DNA of 64,000 nt from Hydrogenimonas urashimensis (GTDB taxonomy: Bacteria; Campylobacterota; Campylobacteria; Campylobacterales; Hydrogenimonadaceae), in the NCBI RefSeq assembly GCF_016593255.1, contig NZ_AP023212.1, positions 2,233,890 through 2,297,889 on the forward strand, written 5' to 3'. Positions 43,713 to 52,676 of the stretch are shown here, piece by piece (position 1 is the stretch's first letter; each line of letters opens with the position of its first letter). Under the pieces are notes generated by a model that was given only the letters and a program-made list of their open reading frames with translations, was not told where the DNA came from and did no database searches. The translations under genes and the position numbers were made by a program.

Positions 43713-45107
43713 TTATGCCATGATAAAGCCAAAAACCAGAAAAAAGAGAAGTGACAGAAGAGCCGCTGCCAAAGCCCATGGAAGCTGTGTTTTGACATGG
43801 GCGATGAGGTCGCATCCGGCGGCCATGGCGGAGATGATGGTGGTGTCGGAAATGGGGGAGGCGTGGTCTCCGAAGACGCCGCCGGAGATGACGGCCGCGA
43901 CTGCAAGGGGCATAATGGCTGCCGTGTCGGCATCCATGCCGGCGGCCATCGTGATAGCGATAGGCATCATGATCGAGAAGGTGCCCCAGCTTGTGCCGGT
44001 CGAGAAGGCGATGATGGCGGACAGCAGGAAGATGCCTGCCGGCAAAAGGGAAGGGTGGAGAATGGCGTTGGCAAAATGTGCCATATAGGCGCCCGTGCCC
44101 ATCTTCACCGTCACATCACCGATGGCGAAGGCGAAAATCAGTATGGCGGCAATCGGTATCATCGTTTTGGCGCCCCGCAAAATGGCTATCACGATCTCTT
44201 TGGGAGGCATGGTCCCTTTGAATAGATAATAGATACTTGAGAGAGCGATCGAACCAAGAACCGCGGCGAAAACGGATGTCGAACCGCTTCCTTTGAGCAG
44301 GTTTCCGCCACCGGTGATATAGAGAAAGAGGAAAACAAGCAGCAGAAGCGAAACGATCGGTACGAGGAGTGCGTAGATATCTCCTTTGTTTTCACGGAGC
44401 CGGAATTCCGGCGGATCGATGCGGGTGTAGGCAGGAAAATCGATCCCTTTGAGAATGGTATACAAAACGAGCAGAACCGAGAAAAAGGCGTAAAAATTGT
44501 AAAGCAGGGCCGATCCCAAAAGTCGGAGCGGCTCGCCTTCTATAGTGCCCGCCTCGATTTGTGAACCGATGAGCCCAAGCAGCAGCGCACCCCAGGCATT
44601 GAGCGGGAACATCGTACAGACCGGTGCCGCCGTGGAGTCGCAGATATAGGCGAGTTTCTCCCGGGATGTGCCGAATCTGTCGGTCAGCGGGCGTGCGACG
44701 GTCCCCGCGATCAGGGAAGTGATGGAAGATTCGATGAAAATAGCAAGACCGACGAAGAAAGGAAGAAGCTCCGCCTCCCTTTTGGAAGCGATCAGTTTTT
44801 TTCTCTTCTGGATAAAATCGACAAAGCCGTTGACGCCGCCGCTTCGCTGCATCAGTTCGATGATGGATCCGACAAAAACGGCGAATATGAGTGTTTTGAC
44901 GACCCACCCTTTTTCAAAAAGAGCAAGAATGCTCCGACCGCTGTCCAGCAGGGCTGCCAGGAGTGCGTGGTCGATGATGAGGTATCCGCAGAGCACACCG
45001 ATGAAAAGCGAGAGAATGACGTTTCGCGATATAATGGCAAGAACAATTGCGATCAGCGGAGGGAGCAATGAGTAGATACCGTAACTGTCGTCCACATGTT
45101 CGAGCAC
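43713..45107 (-). CDS. Na+/H+ antiporter, NhaC-type
   Basis: This 464-residue transporter of the ion-transporter superfamily has about 11-12 helices. NhaC-type segments are EQ-free ICDSTAAPVCTMFPLNAWGALLLG, broken by the re-entrant turn, then FSTGTSWGTFSIMMPIAI and VISGGVFGDHASPISDTTIISA. It probably exchanges Na+ for H+ across the inner membrane; related carriers exchange organic acids. GTG 45107 with AAAGGAG 6 bases upstream is the best start. The long N-terminal extension of the open frame reads antisense through the transpeptidase gene. The first 40 bases overlap that divergent gene head-to-head. Confidence 0.85.
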   Translation of the reverse strand: MLEHVDDSYGIYSLLPPLIAIVLAIISRNVILSLFIGVLCGYLIIDHALLAALLDSGRSILALFEKGWVVKTLIFAVFVGSIIELMQRSGGVNGFVDFIQKRKKLIASKREAELLPFFVGLAIFIESSITSLIAGTVARPLTDRFGTSREKLAYICDSTAAPVCTMFPLNAWGALLLGLIGSQIEAGTIEGEPLRLLGSALLYNFYAFFSVLLVLYTILKGIDFPAYTRIDPPEFRLRENKGDIYALLVPIVSLLLLVFLFLYITGGGNLLKGSGSTSVFAAVLGSIALSSIYYLFKGTMPPKEIVIAILRGAKTMIPIAAILIFAFAIGDVTVKMGTGAYMAHFANAILHPSLLPAGIFLLSAIIAFSTGTSWGTFSIMMPIAITMAAGMDADTAAIMPLAVAAVISGGVFGDHASPISDTTIISAMAAGCDLIAHVKTQLPWALAAALLSLLFFLVFGFIMA

Positions 45108-45760
45108 TGTTTCTCCTTTGGGGTATTTTAGCAGTTTTGGCGTTTGGAGGCGATGAATCGCAGGCTCTTTTGAATAGGAGCCGACAGATGGTGAAACTTT
45201 ATGATGCGTTGGGACACACGGCGATGATGGCCCGTTTCGAAAAGCGGCAAGAGGCTTGGCGCCAGGTGGGGGAACCCTGGCGTGTGATGGTGGGAAGAAA
45301 CGGCCTTGGTAAAGAGCGGGAGGGGGACGGCAAGACGCCCACCGGGATTTTCTTGCTTGAAGATGTGTACGGATACCGGCAGACAGCGACGAAGATGCCC
45401 TTTTTCCTGATGGCAGACGACAATCTGATCTGCGTCGACGATACCCGCTCGAGGTACTACAACCGAATCGTCGACAAAAGGCGTGTCGTGAAGGACTTCG
45501 GAAGTTACGAAACGATGCACAGAGAGGACGGACTCTACGAGATTGTCGTGACGATGGGATACAACCGTGAAAAGACTCCCGGGAAAGGTTCGTGCATATT
45601 CTTGCATATCGCCAACGGCGACAAGCCGACCGCCGGATGCGTGGCGATGGAAAAAAAGCGACTATCCGCCCTTGTCGCATGGCTCGATCCTGCGAAAAAA
45701 CCGGTCATCGTCGTGGAGCGGTGGACACCTGCAGCGAGATTCGCCCGGCTTTACCGCTAA
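45068..45760 (+). CDS. L,D-transpeptidase (YkuD) family protein
   Basis: This 230-residue protein has an N-terminal membrane or signal segment (ALFLLWGILAVLAFG). The YkuD domain has GDGKTPTGIFLL and the catalytic motif IFLHIANGDKPTAGCVAM, with His and Cys. It would cross-link or trim peptidoglycan in the periplasm; related Campylobacterota proteins shape the cell. ATG 45068 has GGAGGGAG upstream and is the only good start, which forces a 40-base overlap with the antiporter gene on the other strand. Confidence 0.85.
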   Translation: MSRYRNCRPHVRALFLLWGILAVLAFGGDESQALLNRSRQMVKLYDALGHTAMMARFEKRQEAWRQVGEPWRVMVGRNGLGKEREGDGKTPTGIFLLEDVYGYRQTATKMPFFLMADDNLICVDDTRSRYYNRIVDKRRVVKDFGSYETMHREDGLYEIVVTMGYNREKTPGKGSCIFLHIANGDKPTAGCVAMEKKRLSALVAWLDPAKKPVIVVERWTPAARFARLYR

Positions 45761-45836
45761 ATGGCGTGCCGAGTCGGATCTGGATGGATTGTATGGCCGA
45801 AAACCGCAACTTACCTCACATCTTAATAATCGCGAC

Positions 45837-46565
45837 TCAATACAACACCCGGGCCAAATAGAGTCCGTTCGCGGGCGCGAGCAGCACGGAATGCCGTGCC
45901 TCTGCCGCCAACTGCTCCTCAATCTGTTCCGTTGTCAGTTTTCCTTCCAAAACCGCCAGTGTCGCAGCGACTATCATGCGCACCTGGGAACGCAGAAAAC
46001 CGTCCGCTTCGAGATAGAGAATCGTGTAGTTTCCGAAACGTTCCACGTCGGTTCGGTAAATGGTGCGTATCGTCGAACCGGGATCGCTTCCTTTTTTGTG
46101 AAAAAAGACAAAATCGTGGGTGCCTTCAAAAAAAGAGAGTGTCGTTTTCATGTTTGGGATATCGGCTTTGGGAAAATAGTGGCAGTAGGGCATCTCGAAA
46201 GGTGTCGGGAGGCTCTTTTTGACAAGATAGCGGTAGATGCGCCGTCTGGCATCGTATCGGGCGTGGAAATTCTCCCTGACAGCAGCGATGTGCTTGATCT
46301 GGATATGGGGTTTTAGGAGTCGGTTGAACATGGCCCGGAGTCTGGGCAGATCGTCATGCCAGTGGGCCGGCAGGTCGAAATGAACGACCTGCCCGGTGGC
46401 GTGGACGCCACGGTCGGTTCGTCCGCTGCCGACAAGGGGAGTGTGGATGCCCAGCCGTGCCGCCGCGCGCGCGAGGGCACCGCTGACGGTTTTGGGGGTC
46501 GTGGTCTGACTCTGGAAACCGTAATAGGCCGAGCCGTCGTAGGCAACTACCGCTTTGACACGCAT
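45837..46565 (-). CDS. truA: tRNA pseudouridine synthase A
   Basis: This 242-residue enzyme makes pseudouridine at positions 38-40 of tRNAs. The catalytic Asp is in GSGRTDRGVHATGQ. DGSAYYGFQSQ at the start and a late FLRSQVRMIVAATLAVLEG are further family segments. It lies 30 bases after the lptF stop on the same strand. Confidence 0.94.
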   Translation of the reverse strand: MRVKAVVAYDGSAYYGFQSQTTTPKTVSGALARAAARLGIHTPLVGSGRTDRGVHATGQVVHFDLPAHWHDDLPRLRAMFNRLLKPHIQIKHIAAVRENFHARYDARRRIYRYLVKKSLPTPFEMPYCHYFPKADIPNMKTTLSFFEGTHDFVFFHKKGSDPGSTIRTIYRTDVERFGNYTILYLEADGFLRSQVRMIVAATLAVLEGKLTTEQIEEQLAAEARHSVLLAPANGLYLARVLY

Positions 46566-46595
46566 TTTTCTGACGTTGGGAGTGTGGAGTTCACG

Positions 46596-47615
46596 CTAAA
46601 ACCTTTTCTGTACCTTCAGATAAAAGAGCGATGCCCCGGCCGCCAAAAAGAGTGCCAGAAAGGCGATGGAGGCTGTCGGCGACGTTTTTGCGACGCTCGA
46701 TATGACGCCGTAGTAGATTGTTGTGACCGCCAGAATCGCGAGATAGGAGTAGTTTTTGTCGTATCTTGGATGGATCACGCCGTAACTGAGCGCATAGAAG
46801 ATGGTAAGGAGCGGGAAGAGACTCACCGCGACGAAGATAATGAAATCTTTCCGCCGCTTCTTGTCGGTGAAAGCCATCAGCCAATACTCGATCAGATTAT
46901 GGTAGGTAAAGGGTTTGTGGACCGAAGTGTCATAGATTTTCATCGTTTTGAAGTTGATCTGATCGATCACGTCGTGCCGGATTCGGTAGGCCTCTCCGTT
47001 TTTGAGCTGAAGTCCCATGACGCCGTTTTCATTGACGAAGCTCCCCTCTCTGGCGATGAGAACCTGCTCCTCTCTCGGATCGGAGGCGTTGTAAAGAACG
47101 ATGTTGTGGAGTCCCCCCTCTTCGTCTTTCGACTCCAAAAAGACGAGCCAGTCGCCGAATTTCTGCCCGAACTGGCTTGGTTCGATATTCAAGACCGCAT
47201 GGACGCTTTTATAACTGATGAACGATTTGGTCAACTGTTTGGTGATCGGAATCAGCGCCAGAGAGAGCAGCAGCAGCAAGGCGACGGTCATGAATGTCAG
47301 AGGTCCGAAAAAGCGGAGGAGTCTGTGGGGCGAAATGCCGAAAGTAAAGAGTATGATGTTCTCGAAATCGTTTGAGAGTTTGACCATCGTCAGTGTCAGT
47401 GCTGCAAAAAAGGTTATCGGCAGCGTATAAAAGAGAATGGTCGGCAGAAAGTAGCTGTACATCAGCAGCATTTCCGAAAAACTCATCTGTGTCACTTCGG
47501 TGATTTTGGCGATACGGACGAACAGGATCAGCGATCCGATGGCGATGATCGGCATGAAAATCGAGAAGAAGAGACCGCTGAAACTTTTGACGAGATAGCC
47601 TGAAATGTTACGCAT
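46596..47615 (-). CDS. Lipopolysaccharide export permease, LptF/LptG family
   Basis: This 339-residue permease has three N-terminal helices, a periplasmic beta-jellyroll domain from about residue 130 to 260, and three C-terminal helices (LFPLLTIFYALSYGVI; YLAILAVTTIYYGVISS). It would form half of the LptB2FG extractor that loads LPS onto the Lpt bridge. The partner permease is not in the window, so F or G cannot be fixed; LptF is more likely from gene context. ATG 47615 overlaps the peptidase gene by 8 bases. Confidence 0.88.
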   Translation of the reverse strand: MRNISGYLVKSFSGLFFSIFMPIIAIGSLILFVRIAKITEVTQMSFSEMLLMYSYFLPTILFYTLPITFFAALTLTMVKLSNDFENIILFTFGISPHRLLRFFGPLTFMTVALLLLLSLALIPITKQLTKSFISYKSVHAVLNIEPSQFGQKFGDWLVFLESKDEEGGLHNIVLYNASDPREEQVLIAREGSFVNENGVMGLQLKNGEAYRIRHDVIDQINFKTMKIYDTSVHKPFTYHNLIEYWLMAFTDKKRRKDFIIFVAVSLFPLLTIFYALSYGVIHPRYDKNYSYLAILAVTTIYYGVISSVAKTSPTASIAFLALFLAAGASLFYLKVQKRF

Positions 47616-48396
47616 AGAGCATGTTCCACCACTGCAGGAAGGTATCGGAAAAGATGTAGGTGATCCATGTGCCAAGGGCCAGGAAGGGAACGAAGGGAAC
47701 CATGTGCCCACGGGCGAAAAGAGCCGGCACTATCGCCAGAAGCGCCGACACATAGATGGCGACAAGAACAAGCGGAAAACCCAACATCGCCCCCATGGTG
47801 CCCGCGATAATGATGTCGGCTTCACCCAGCGCATCCTTTTTGATGAGAAATTTGACAAAAAGCCCCAGCGCGAAAAAGGAAAAGGCCATGATCGCCGCAT
47901 CCTTGAATCGGGTCAGCAGCATATGCTGATACCATGAAAAATCTCTCATCTCTCCGAGTGCCCAGTCCCATCCGAAGATGAAAAGGGGCATCAGAAGCGC
48001 CAGCCCAAGCGCCATGAAATTCAAAGAATCGGGGACGGCGTAATACTCGAAATCGATGACGGAAAGAGCCAGAAGAAGTGAAAAAACCAGTGCCGTGATG
48101 AACCACTCCGCCGTAAGACCCAGTTTCATGGCCAGAACCAGAAAAAGCAGTCCTGTCAGGAGTTCCACCGTCGGGTAGAGTCGGCTGATCGGGCTTTGGC
48201 AGTAGGCGCAACGTCCCCTGAGCAGAAGCCATGAAAGCAGAGGGATGTTGTGCCACCATTTCAGGGCGTTGTCGCATACGGGGCAGTGGGAGGGGGGAAA
48301 GGCGACATTCTCCCCTTTTGGAATTCGGACGATCAGGACATTCAGAAACGAACCGATGGCCAGTCCGATGAAGAGGGCGAAGAGCAGGGCCATCAT
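47608..48396 (-). CDS. Prepilin peptidase / N-methyltransferase, PilD type
   Basis: This 262-residue membrane protease has the N-terminal SFLNVLIVRIP and the zinc-type cysteines CPVC and CAYC. Catalytic aspartates are in SVIDFEYYAVPD and KKDALGEADI (the GxGDxK motif here reads GEAD). It cleaves and methylates type IV pilin or type II pseudopilin leaders. The gene order uppS-pilD resembles C. jejuni Cj0824-Cj0825. The start ATGATG overlaps the uppS stop. Confidence 0.92.
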   Translation of the reverse strand: MMALLFALFIGLAIGSFLNVLIVRIPKGENVAFPPSHCPVCDNALKWWHNIPLLSWLLLRGRCAYCQSPISRLYPTVELLTGLLFLVLAMKLGLTAEWFITALVFSLLLALSVIDFEYYAVPDSLNFMALGLALLMPLFIFGWDWALGEMRDFSWYQHMLLTRFKDAAIMAFSFFALGLFVKFLIKKDALGEADIIIAGTMGAMLGFPLVLVAIYVSALLAIVPALFARGHMVPFVPFLALGTWITYIFSDTFLQWWNMLYA

Positions 48397-49076
48397 ATCC
48401 CTCCGAAGCGCCGCTGGCGATTTTTGAAATCTTCTATGATCGTGTCAAGCTCGTCGGGTGTGAAATCGGGCCAGAGTGTCGGTGTGAAGAAGAGCTCGGC
48501 GTAGGCGGACTGCCAGAGGAGAAAGTTGGAGAGGCGCTGTTCGCCGCCAGTGCGGATCAGAAGATCGACATTGCCGAATCTTGAGCTCTCTATCCGGTTT
48601 CCCAGCGAGTCTGTGGTGATCTCCTCTCCTTTTTGGCAGAGTTCTTTCGCGGCGCGCGCGATCTCGTCCTGCGATCCGTAGTTGAGGGCGAGCACCTGGG
48701 TCAGTTTTCCGAAATGGCGGGTCCGCTCTTTGAGCCTGGCGATCTCGTTCCGAAGAGCGGAGGAGAAGCGGCCGATATCACCGATCGTCTCGAAACGCAC
48801 TTCATTGCGGATGTAGGTTTCGGTCTCGTTTTTCAGATAGTTGTTCAAAAGCCGCATCAGAAAATCGACCTCCATTTTCGGGCGTTTCCAGTTTTCGGTA
48901 CTGAAAGCATAAAGGGTCAGAACCTCGATTTCGGGATGGTTGGAGGCGTAAGTCGTCAGTGTACGGACCACTTCGGCACCCCGTTCGTGCCCTTTGACGC
49001 GTCGGAGTCCCCGTTCGGTCGCCCAGCGGCCGTTGCCGTCCATGATAATGGCGATGTGTCGTGCGATATTGCTCAT
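48393..49076 (-). CDS. uppS: Undecaprenyl diphosphate synthase
   Basis: This 227-residue cis-prenyltransferase starts at ATG 49076 with SNIARHIAIIMDGNGRWA. The Asp of MDGNGRWA is catalytic, and TLYAFSTENWKRP and LLIRTGGEQRLSNFLLWQ (split at the turn) complete the family pattern. It makes the lipid carrier for peptidoglycan, LPS O-chains and the lipid-linked sugars implied by the operon at 35844. Confidence 0.95.
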   Translation of the reverse strand: MSNIARHIAIIMDGNGRWATERGLRRVKGHERGAEVVRTLTTYASNHPEIEVLTLYAFSTENWKRPKMEVDFLMRLLNNYLKNETETYIRNEVRFETIGDIGRFSSALRNEIARLKERTRHFGKLTQVLALNYGSQDEIARAAKELCQKGEEITTDSLGNRIESSRFGNVDLLIRTGGEQRLSNFLLWQSAYAELFFTPTLWPDFTPDELDTIIEDFKNRQRRFGGI

Positions 49077-49084
49077 ACGTCGGA

Positions 49085-49849
49085 TTACCCTTTGATATCC
49101 AGCAATCCGGGCTGCTTCCCGTCCCAAAGGGGGTGAATCTGCTCCTCTTTGCACCGAATTTCGATCCGGTCGAAACCTTCAAGATGCGTCTTTTCTCTCT
49201 CCAGCAGTGCCACGCTTTTGGGATAGTAGAGATTAAGGCGGAGGGTGGTGAGATGGTCGGTACGATCTATCACCCCTTCGATGGGACCCAGATTGCTCAT
49301 TGCTGCATAAAATTCTACACTTTTTTGGTTTAAATCTTTGTTTTTCCCTCTTCTGCGCATCTGAAGAAGCATCTTTCTTCCTTTATCTTCTATCGGAAGC
49401 GTCAGGACTCCCTGATGAAAGGAGAGCAGAAGCTGTGTGATATTCTGAAACTGCTCCTTGCTTTGTGCGGAAGAGAGCGTCTGCAGAAGATGATCCCTGA
49501 TGGTACCGGAAGGATCGGATTTTTTCGAAATTTGTTGAAGAGTCTCAAGTGTGAAACTCTCCATGAATCCTTTTTTCAGAAGCAGAGGTTTGGGATGCAG
49601 ACGCTTGAGGTGGACTATTCCCTCCCTGCTGTCGGCCATCTCCACCCAATACTCCAAGCCCGGCTCCAGGGGTGTGTCGCTTTTGGTCGTAAACGTGTGC
49701 CGACCCATTTCGACCAGGTAGCGGCCGGAAGCCTGTTTTTCAAGAACCCGTATGCCAAGCTGCAAGAGTGCGTTAACCTCGATGGCGGCCATTTTCCCGA
49801 GCACCGCCTGGGCGGCTTTGACGGGAGTCATACCATAGATCACCCGCAC
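49085..49849 (-). CDS. Hypothetical protein (position of Cj0823)
   Basis: This 254-residue cytoplasmic protein sits between coaBC and uppS, as does Cj0823 in C. jejuni by my recollection. The first 70 residues include a small beta domain (VEMGRHTFTTKSDTPLEPG), followed by a helical middle. The last 80 residues (SVEFYAAMSNLGPIEGVIDR and LRLNLYYPKSVALLE) recall the C-terminal domain of flagellar hook-length proteins of the FliK type. That likeness is weak. GTG 49849 is the longest start; ATG 49831 is a shorter option. Confidence 0.6.
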   Translation of the reverse strand: MRVIYGMTPVKAAQAVLGKMAAIEVNALLQLGIRVLEKQASGRYLVEMGRHTFTTKSDTPLEPGLEYWVEMADSREGIVHLKRLHPKPLLLKKGFMESFTLETLQQISKKSDPSGTIRDHLLQTLSSAQSKEQFQNITQLLLSFHQGVLTLPIEDKGRKMLLQMRRRGKNKDLNQKSVEFYAAMSNLGPIEGVIDRTDHLTTLRLNLYYPKSVALLEREKTHLEGFDRIEIRCKEEQIHPLWDGKQPGLLDIKG

Positions 49850-49895
49850 GCTCCGCTTCGGAGGAAGAAAAAGAGATTTGTGTGGGCTGCTTGGG

Positions 49896-51164
49896 TCATG
49901 GGATGTTTTTCAGCGCCTCCAGTAAAGAGAAGGCGATCTCTGTTTTTTGGGCCCGGGGGATTTCGACGGATTCCTCTTCGGTGACGAGGGTGACCGCGTT
50001 GGTGTCGCTGCCGAAGCTGCCGCTGTTTTTGAGAATATTGAGAGCCACGGCATCCACCTTTTTCTCCTCCATCAATTTCCATGCGGCATCGAGAGCGGCG
50101 GTTTCGTCCATCTCCGCTTTGAACGCCAGCGTTCTGACACCGCTTCGGTCGAGGCTCTTGAGAATATCGGGATTTTTGACCAAATCGAGCCGCCACGTCT
50201 CACCCAGAGCCTCTTTTTTGAGTTTGCCGCTTTGGGGGTAGGCCGGTCGGTAGTCGCTTACGGCCGCCGCCATGAAAAGCCACGGTGTTTTTTGCACCAG
50301 GCGGGGCTGGTCGGATTCCGAATGGAAAGAGGGCTTGATCAAAAGCCCTTTTTTGGCGGCACGCAGGGCATCCTGCACATATTCGAGCATCTCCCGGGCG
50401 CTTTCGACTCCGATGACATGGACAGGCGGGATGCTGCGGGGCGTTTTCGTCGTGACATAGCAGACGTCGGCGCCGTATGCGTAGAGTGCCGTAACGAGCG
50501 CTTCGGCCATCTTGCCGCTCGAAAAATTGGAGAGATAGCGCACTTCGTCGATCTTTTCCATCGTTCCGCCGCCGGTGACGACAACGCGGCGCTGTTTCCA
50601 GTAATCGTCTTCGAAAAGGTGCTTCAAAGATGTGGCGAAAATCGTCTCCGGTTCCGCCATGGCACCTTTGCCCACCGTGTTGCAGGCGAGCATTTTGGTC
50701 TGGGGTTCGACCGTATCGATGCGGTGGAGTGTCAGCCGTTTCATGTTCGCCACGGTGATCGGATGTTCGATCATGCGGGTATTGGCGGCCGGTGCGAGGA
50801 GTATCGTTCCGGGAAAGGCGAGGGCTGTCTGAAGCAGGAGATTGTCGGCTATGCCGGCGCTCATTTTGTTGATCGTGTTGGCGCTGGCGGGGGCGACGAT
50901 GAAAAGATCGGCCCACTCGCCCAGGCCGATATGGTTGTTGTCGTCGGCCCAGCTCTCCGACGCTTCGTGCAGGACGGGCCGGCCGCTGAGCGCTTCGAAG
51001 GTCAGGGGTGAAACGAACCGCTTGGCGGCTTCGGTCATCACGACACGTACATCCGCCCCCGCTTTTACGAAAAGGCGTACAAGATCGCACGTTTTGTAGG
51101 CGGCGATGCTGCCGCTGACACCGATCAGGACTTTTTTCCCGTCCAGACGCACCTGTTCGAGCAT
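49896..51164 (-). CDS. coaBC: Bifunctional phosphopantothenoylcysteine decarboxylase / phosphopantothenate-cysteine ligase
   Basis: This 422-residue enzyme carries out two steps of coenzyme A synthesis. The CoaC flavodoxin-like half has VLIGVSGSIAAYK, HIGLGEWADLFIVAPASANTI (loop-split) and the cysteine flap LACNTVGKGAMAEPE. The CoaB half has VVTGGGTMEKIDEVRYLSN, FSSGKMAEAL and a late AFKAEMDET. It follows glmU by 3 bases. Confidence 0.95.
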   Translation of the reverse strand: MLEQVRLDGKKVLIGVSGSIAAYKTCDLVRLFVKAGADVRVVMTEAAKRFVSPLTFEALSGRPVLHEASESWADDNNHIGLGEWADLFIVAPASANTINKMSAGIADNLLLQTALAFPGTILLAPAANTRMIEHPITVANMKRLTLHRIDTVEPQTKMLACNTVGKGAMAEPETIFATSLKHLFEDDYWKQRRVVVTGGGTMEKIDEVRYLSNFSSGKMAEALVTALYAYGADVCYVTTKTPRSIPPVHVIGVESAREMLEYVQDALRAAKKGLLIKPSFHSESDQPRLVQKTPWLFMAAAVSDYRPAYPQSGKLKKEALGETWRLDLVKNPDILKSLDRSGVRTLAFKAEMDETAALDAAWKLMEEKKVDAVALNILKNSGSFGSDTNAVTLVTEEESVEIPRAQKTEIAFSLLEALKNIP

Positions 51165-51167
51165 GGG

Positions 51168-52466
51168 TTATTTTTTTCCCGTTTTGAAAAAGCGGTGGAA
51201 AAAGTTGGCGACCATCTTCTGGGGTGTCCGGGAGATGGCGAGGGAGCCCTCCCGAACATCTTCCGTCACCGTTGTTCCTGCCGCGATAAGGACGTTGTCT
51301 TCGATCGTAACGGGGGCTACGAACTGCGTATCACTGCCAACGAAGACATTTTTGCCGATTTTCGTTTTGTATTTTCTCACGCCGTCGTAGTTGCAGGTGA
51401 TGGTGCCCGCGCCGATGTTTGTCCCTTCGTCGATTTCCGCATCACCAAGATAGCTCAGGTGCCCCGCTTTGACCCCTTTGAGGTGCGATTTTTTCACCTC
51501 CACGAAATTGCCAATATGGGTTTTTTCGAGAATGCTGCCGGGTCGGACGCGGGCCATCGGACCACAGCTGGAGTCTTTGATATCGGCGTCCTCGATGACG
51601 CTGTGGGATTTGATATGGCTTCGGGTGATGATGCTCTCCCCGTGGATCGTGACGCCGTTGTCAAGGATACAGTCGCCCTCGAATACGGCCCGGCTGTCGA
51701 TATAGATGGTATGGGGCAGATGCATCGTCACCCCTGCGCGCATCCATTTTTCTCTGATGCGCTCTTGCATGATCTCTTCGGCGTGGGCCAGGTCGTATCG
51801 GGAGTTGACCCCTTTGAAAGCCTCCTCCTCGACCCATACCGGCTCGATGTGTCGCCCCTCTTCGCGGGCCAGCCTGACCAGGTCGGTCAGATAGTACTCC
51901 GCCTGAGCGTTGTCGTTGGAAAGAAGCGGAAGATACCGGTCGAGTATCTCTTTTTTGAAGATATAGACGCCGGCATTGACCGTTTTGATGCGCTTCTGCT
52001 CTTCGCTGCAGTCTTTCTCTTCGACGATTCCCTGCACCTCCCCTTTTTCGACGATGACCCTGCCGTATCCGGAAGGATCGTCAAGATCGAAAACACTCAT
52101 GACGATATCGGCATCGCTCATGAGAAGCGGTCGGAGCGATTCGGCCGTCACCAGGGGCATGTCGCCGTTGAGGACCAGCACACGATCGTGGAGCATACCG
52201 ATATTCATGACCGCTCCGCCGGTTCCCGGATAGTTGGCATGGTCTTGAATTTTGAACTTGATCCCTTCGAAACTTTTTTCGATATTTTCCCTCACGCGGT
52301 CGGCCTGGTGATAGAGGACGACCGTAATGTCGTCGCTGAGTGCCTGGGCCGCCTTGAGAGTGTAATGGAGCATCGGGAGCCCGCTGATGGGATGCAGAAC
52401 TTTCGGCAGGTCCGATTTCATGCGTGTGCCCTGACCGGCCGCCAGGATGATCACGGATAAAGACAT
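51168..52466 (-). CDS. glmU: Bifunctional UDP-GlcNAc pyrophosphorylase / GlcN-1-P acetyltransferase
   Basis: This 432-residue enzyme makes UDP-GlcNAc for cell wall and LPS. The N-terminal uridyltransferase has VIILAAGQGTRMKSDLPKVL, and the C-terminal part is a left-handed beta-helix with hexapeptide repeats and the acetyltransferase segment GTNIGAGTITCNYDGVRKYK, containing conserved Asn and Tyr residues. It leads the minus-strand block glmU-coaBC-orf-uppS-pilD-lptF-truA. Confidence 0.96.
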   Translation of the reverse strand: MSLSVIILAAGQGTRMKSDLPKVLHPISGLPMLHYTLKAAQALSDDITVVLYHQADRVRENIEKSFEGIKFKIQDHANYPGTGGAVMNIGMLHDRVLVLNGDMPLVTAESLRPLLMSDADIVMSVFDLDDPSGYGRVIVEKGEVQGIVEEKDCSEEQKRIKTVNAGVYIFKKEILDRYLPLLSNDNAQAEYYLTDLVRLAREEGRHIEPVWVEEEAFKGVNSRYDLAHAEEIMQERIREKWMRAGVTMHLPHTIYIDSRAVFEGDCILDNGVTIHGESIITRSHIKSHSVIEDADIKDSSCGPMARVRPGSILEKTHIGNFVEVKKSHLKGVKAGHLSYLGDAEIDEGTNIGAGTITCNYDGVRKYKTKIGKNVFVGSDTQFVAPVTIEDNVLIAAGTTVTEDVREGSLAISRTPQKMVANFFHRFFKTGKK

Positions 52467-52582
52467 GGTGCCCTTTCTTGAGAGTGTTGAATTTTAGGTG
52501 ATTTTAACGCAATTAAGATTAATATATACCAAATTTTCTCAACGATTTTCGGATGGGTCTTTTCGGGTCGCTTTCTGAAACT

Positions 52583-52609
52583 TTACCTTTATTTCCAATT
52601 TGCCGATTT
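52583..52609 (+). promoter_or_regulatory. FliA (sigma-28)-like promoter upstream of motAB-fliP
   Basis: TTACCTTT, an 11-base spacer and GCCGATTT match the flagellar sigma-28 pattern (TAAAGTTT-N11-GCCGATAA) at 5 of 8 and 6 of 8 positions. It lies 68 bases before the motA start. The rest of the 52467-52676 gap is AT-rich and holds the divergent glmU start. Confidence 0.45.
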
Positions 52610-52676
52610 ATAGCTGACATTGAAGATAAATTGCGGTGAGAAATGAAAATTTTTCCCATAGAAAACAGGAGTGTCG

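Noticed and set aside
45108..45680. N-terminal extension of the antiporter frame to 655 aa
   Set aside because: It is antisense to the L,D-transpeptidase, rich in Arg/Ser/Pro, and the GTG at 45107 has a strong ribosome-binding site.
51195..52460. Antisense frame of 421 aa over glmU
   Set aside because: Shadow of the GC-rich glmU codon pattern; no initiation signal or recognisable domain. The same holds for frames opposite batB (7784-9115), coaBC (49947-51011) and ispDF.
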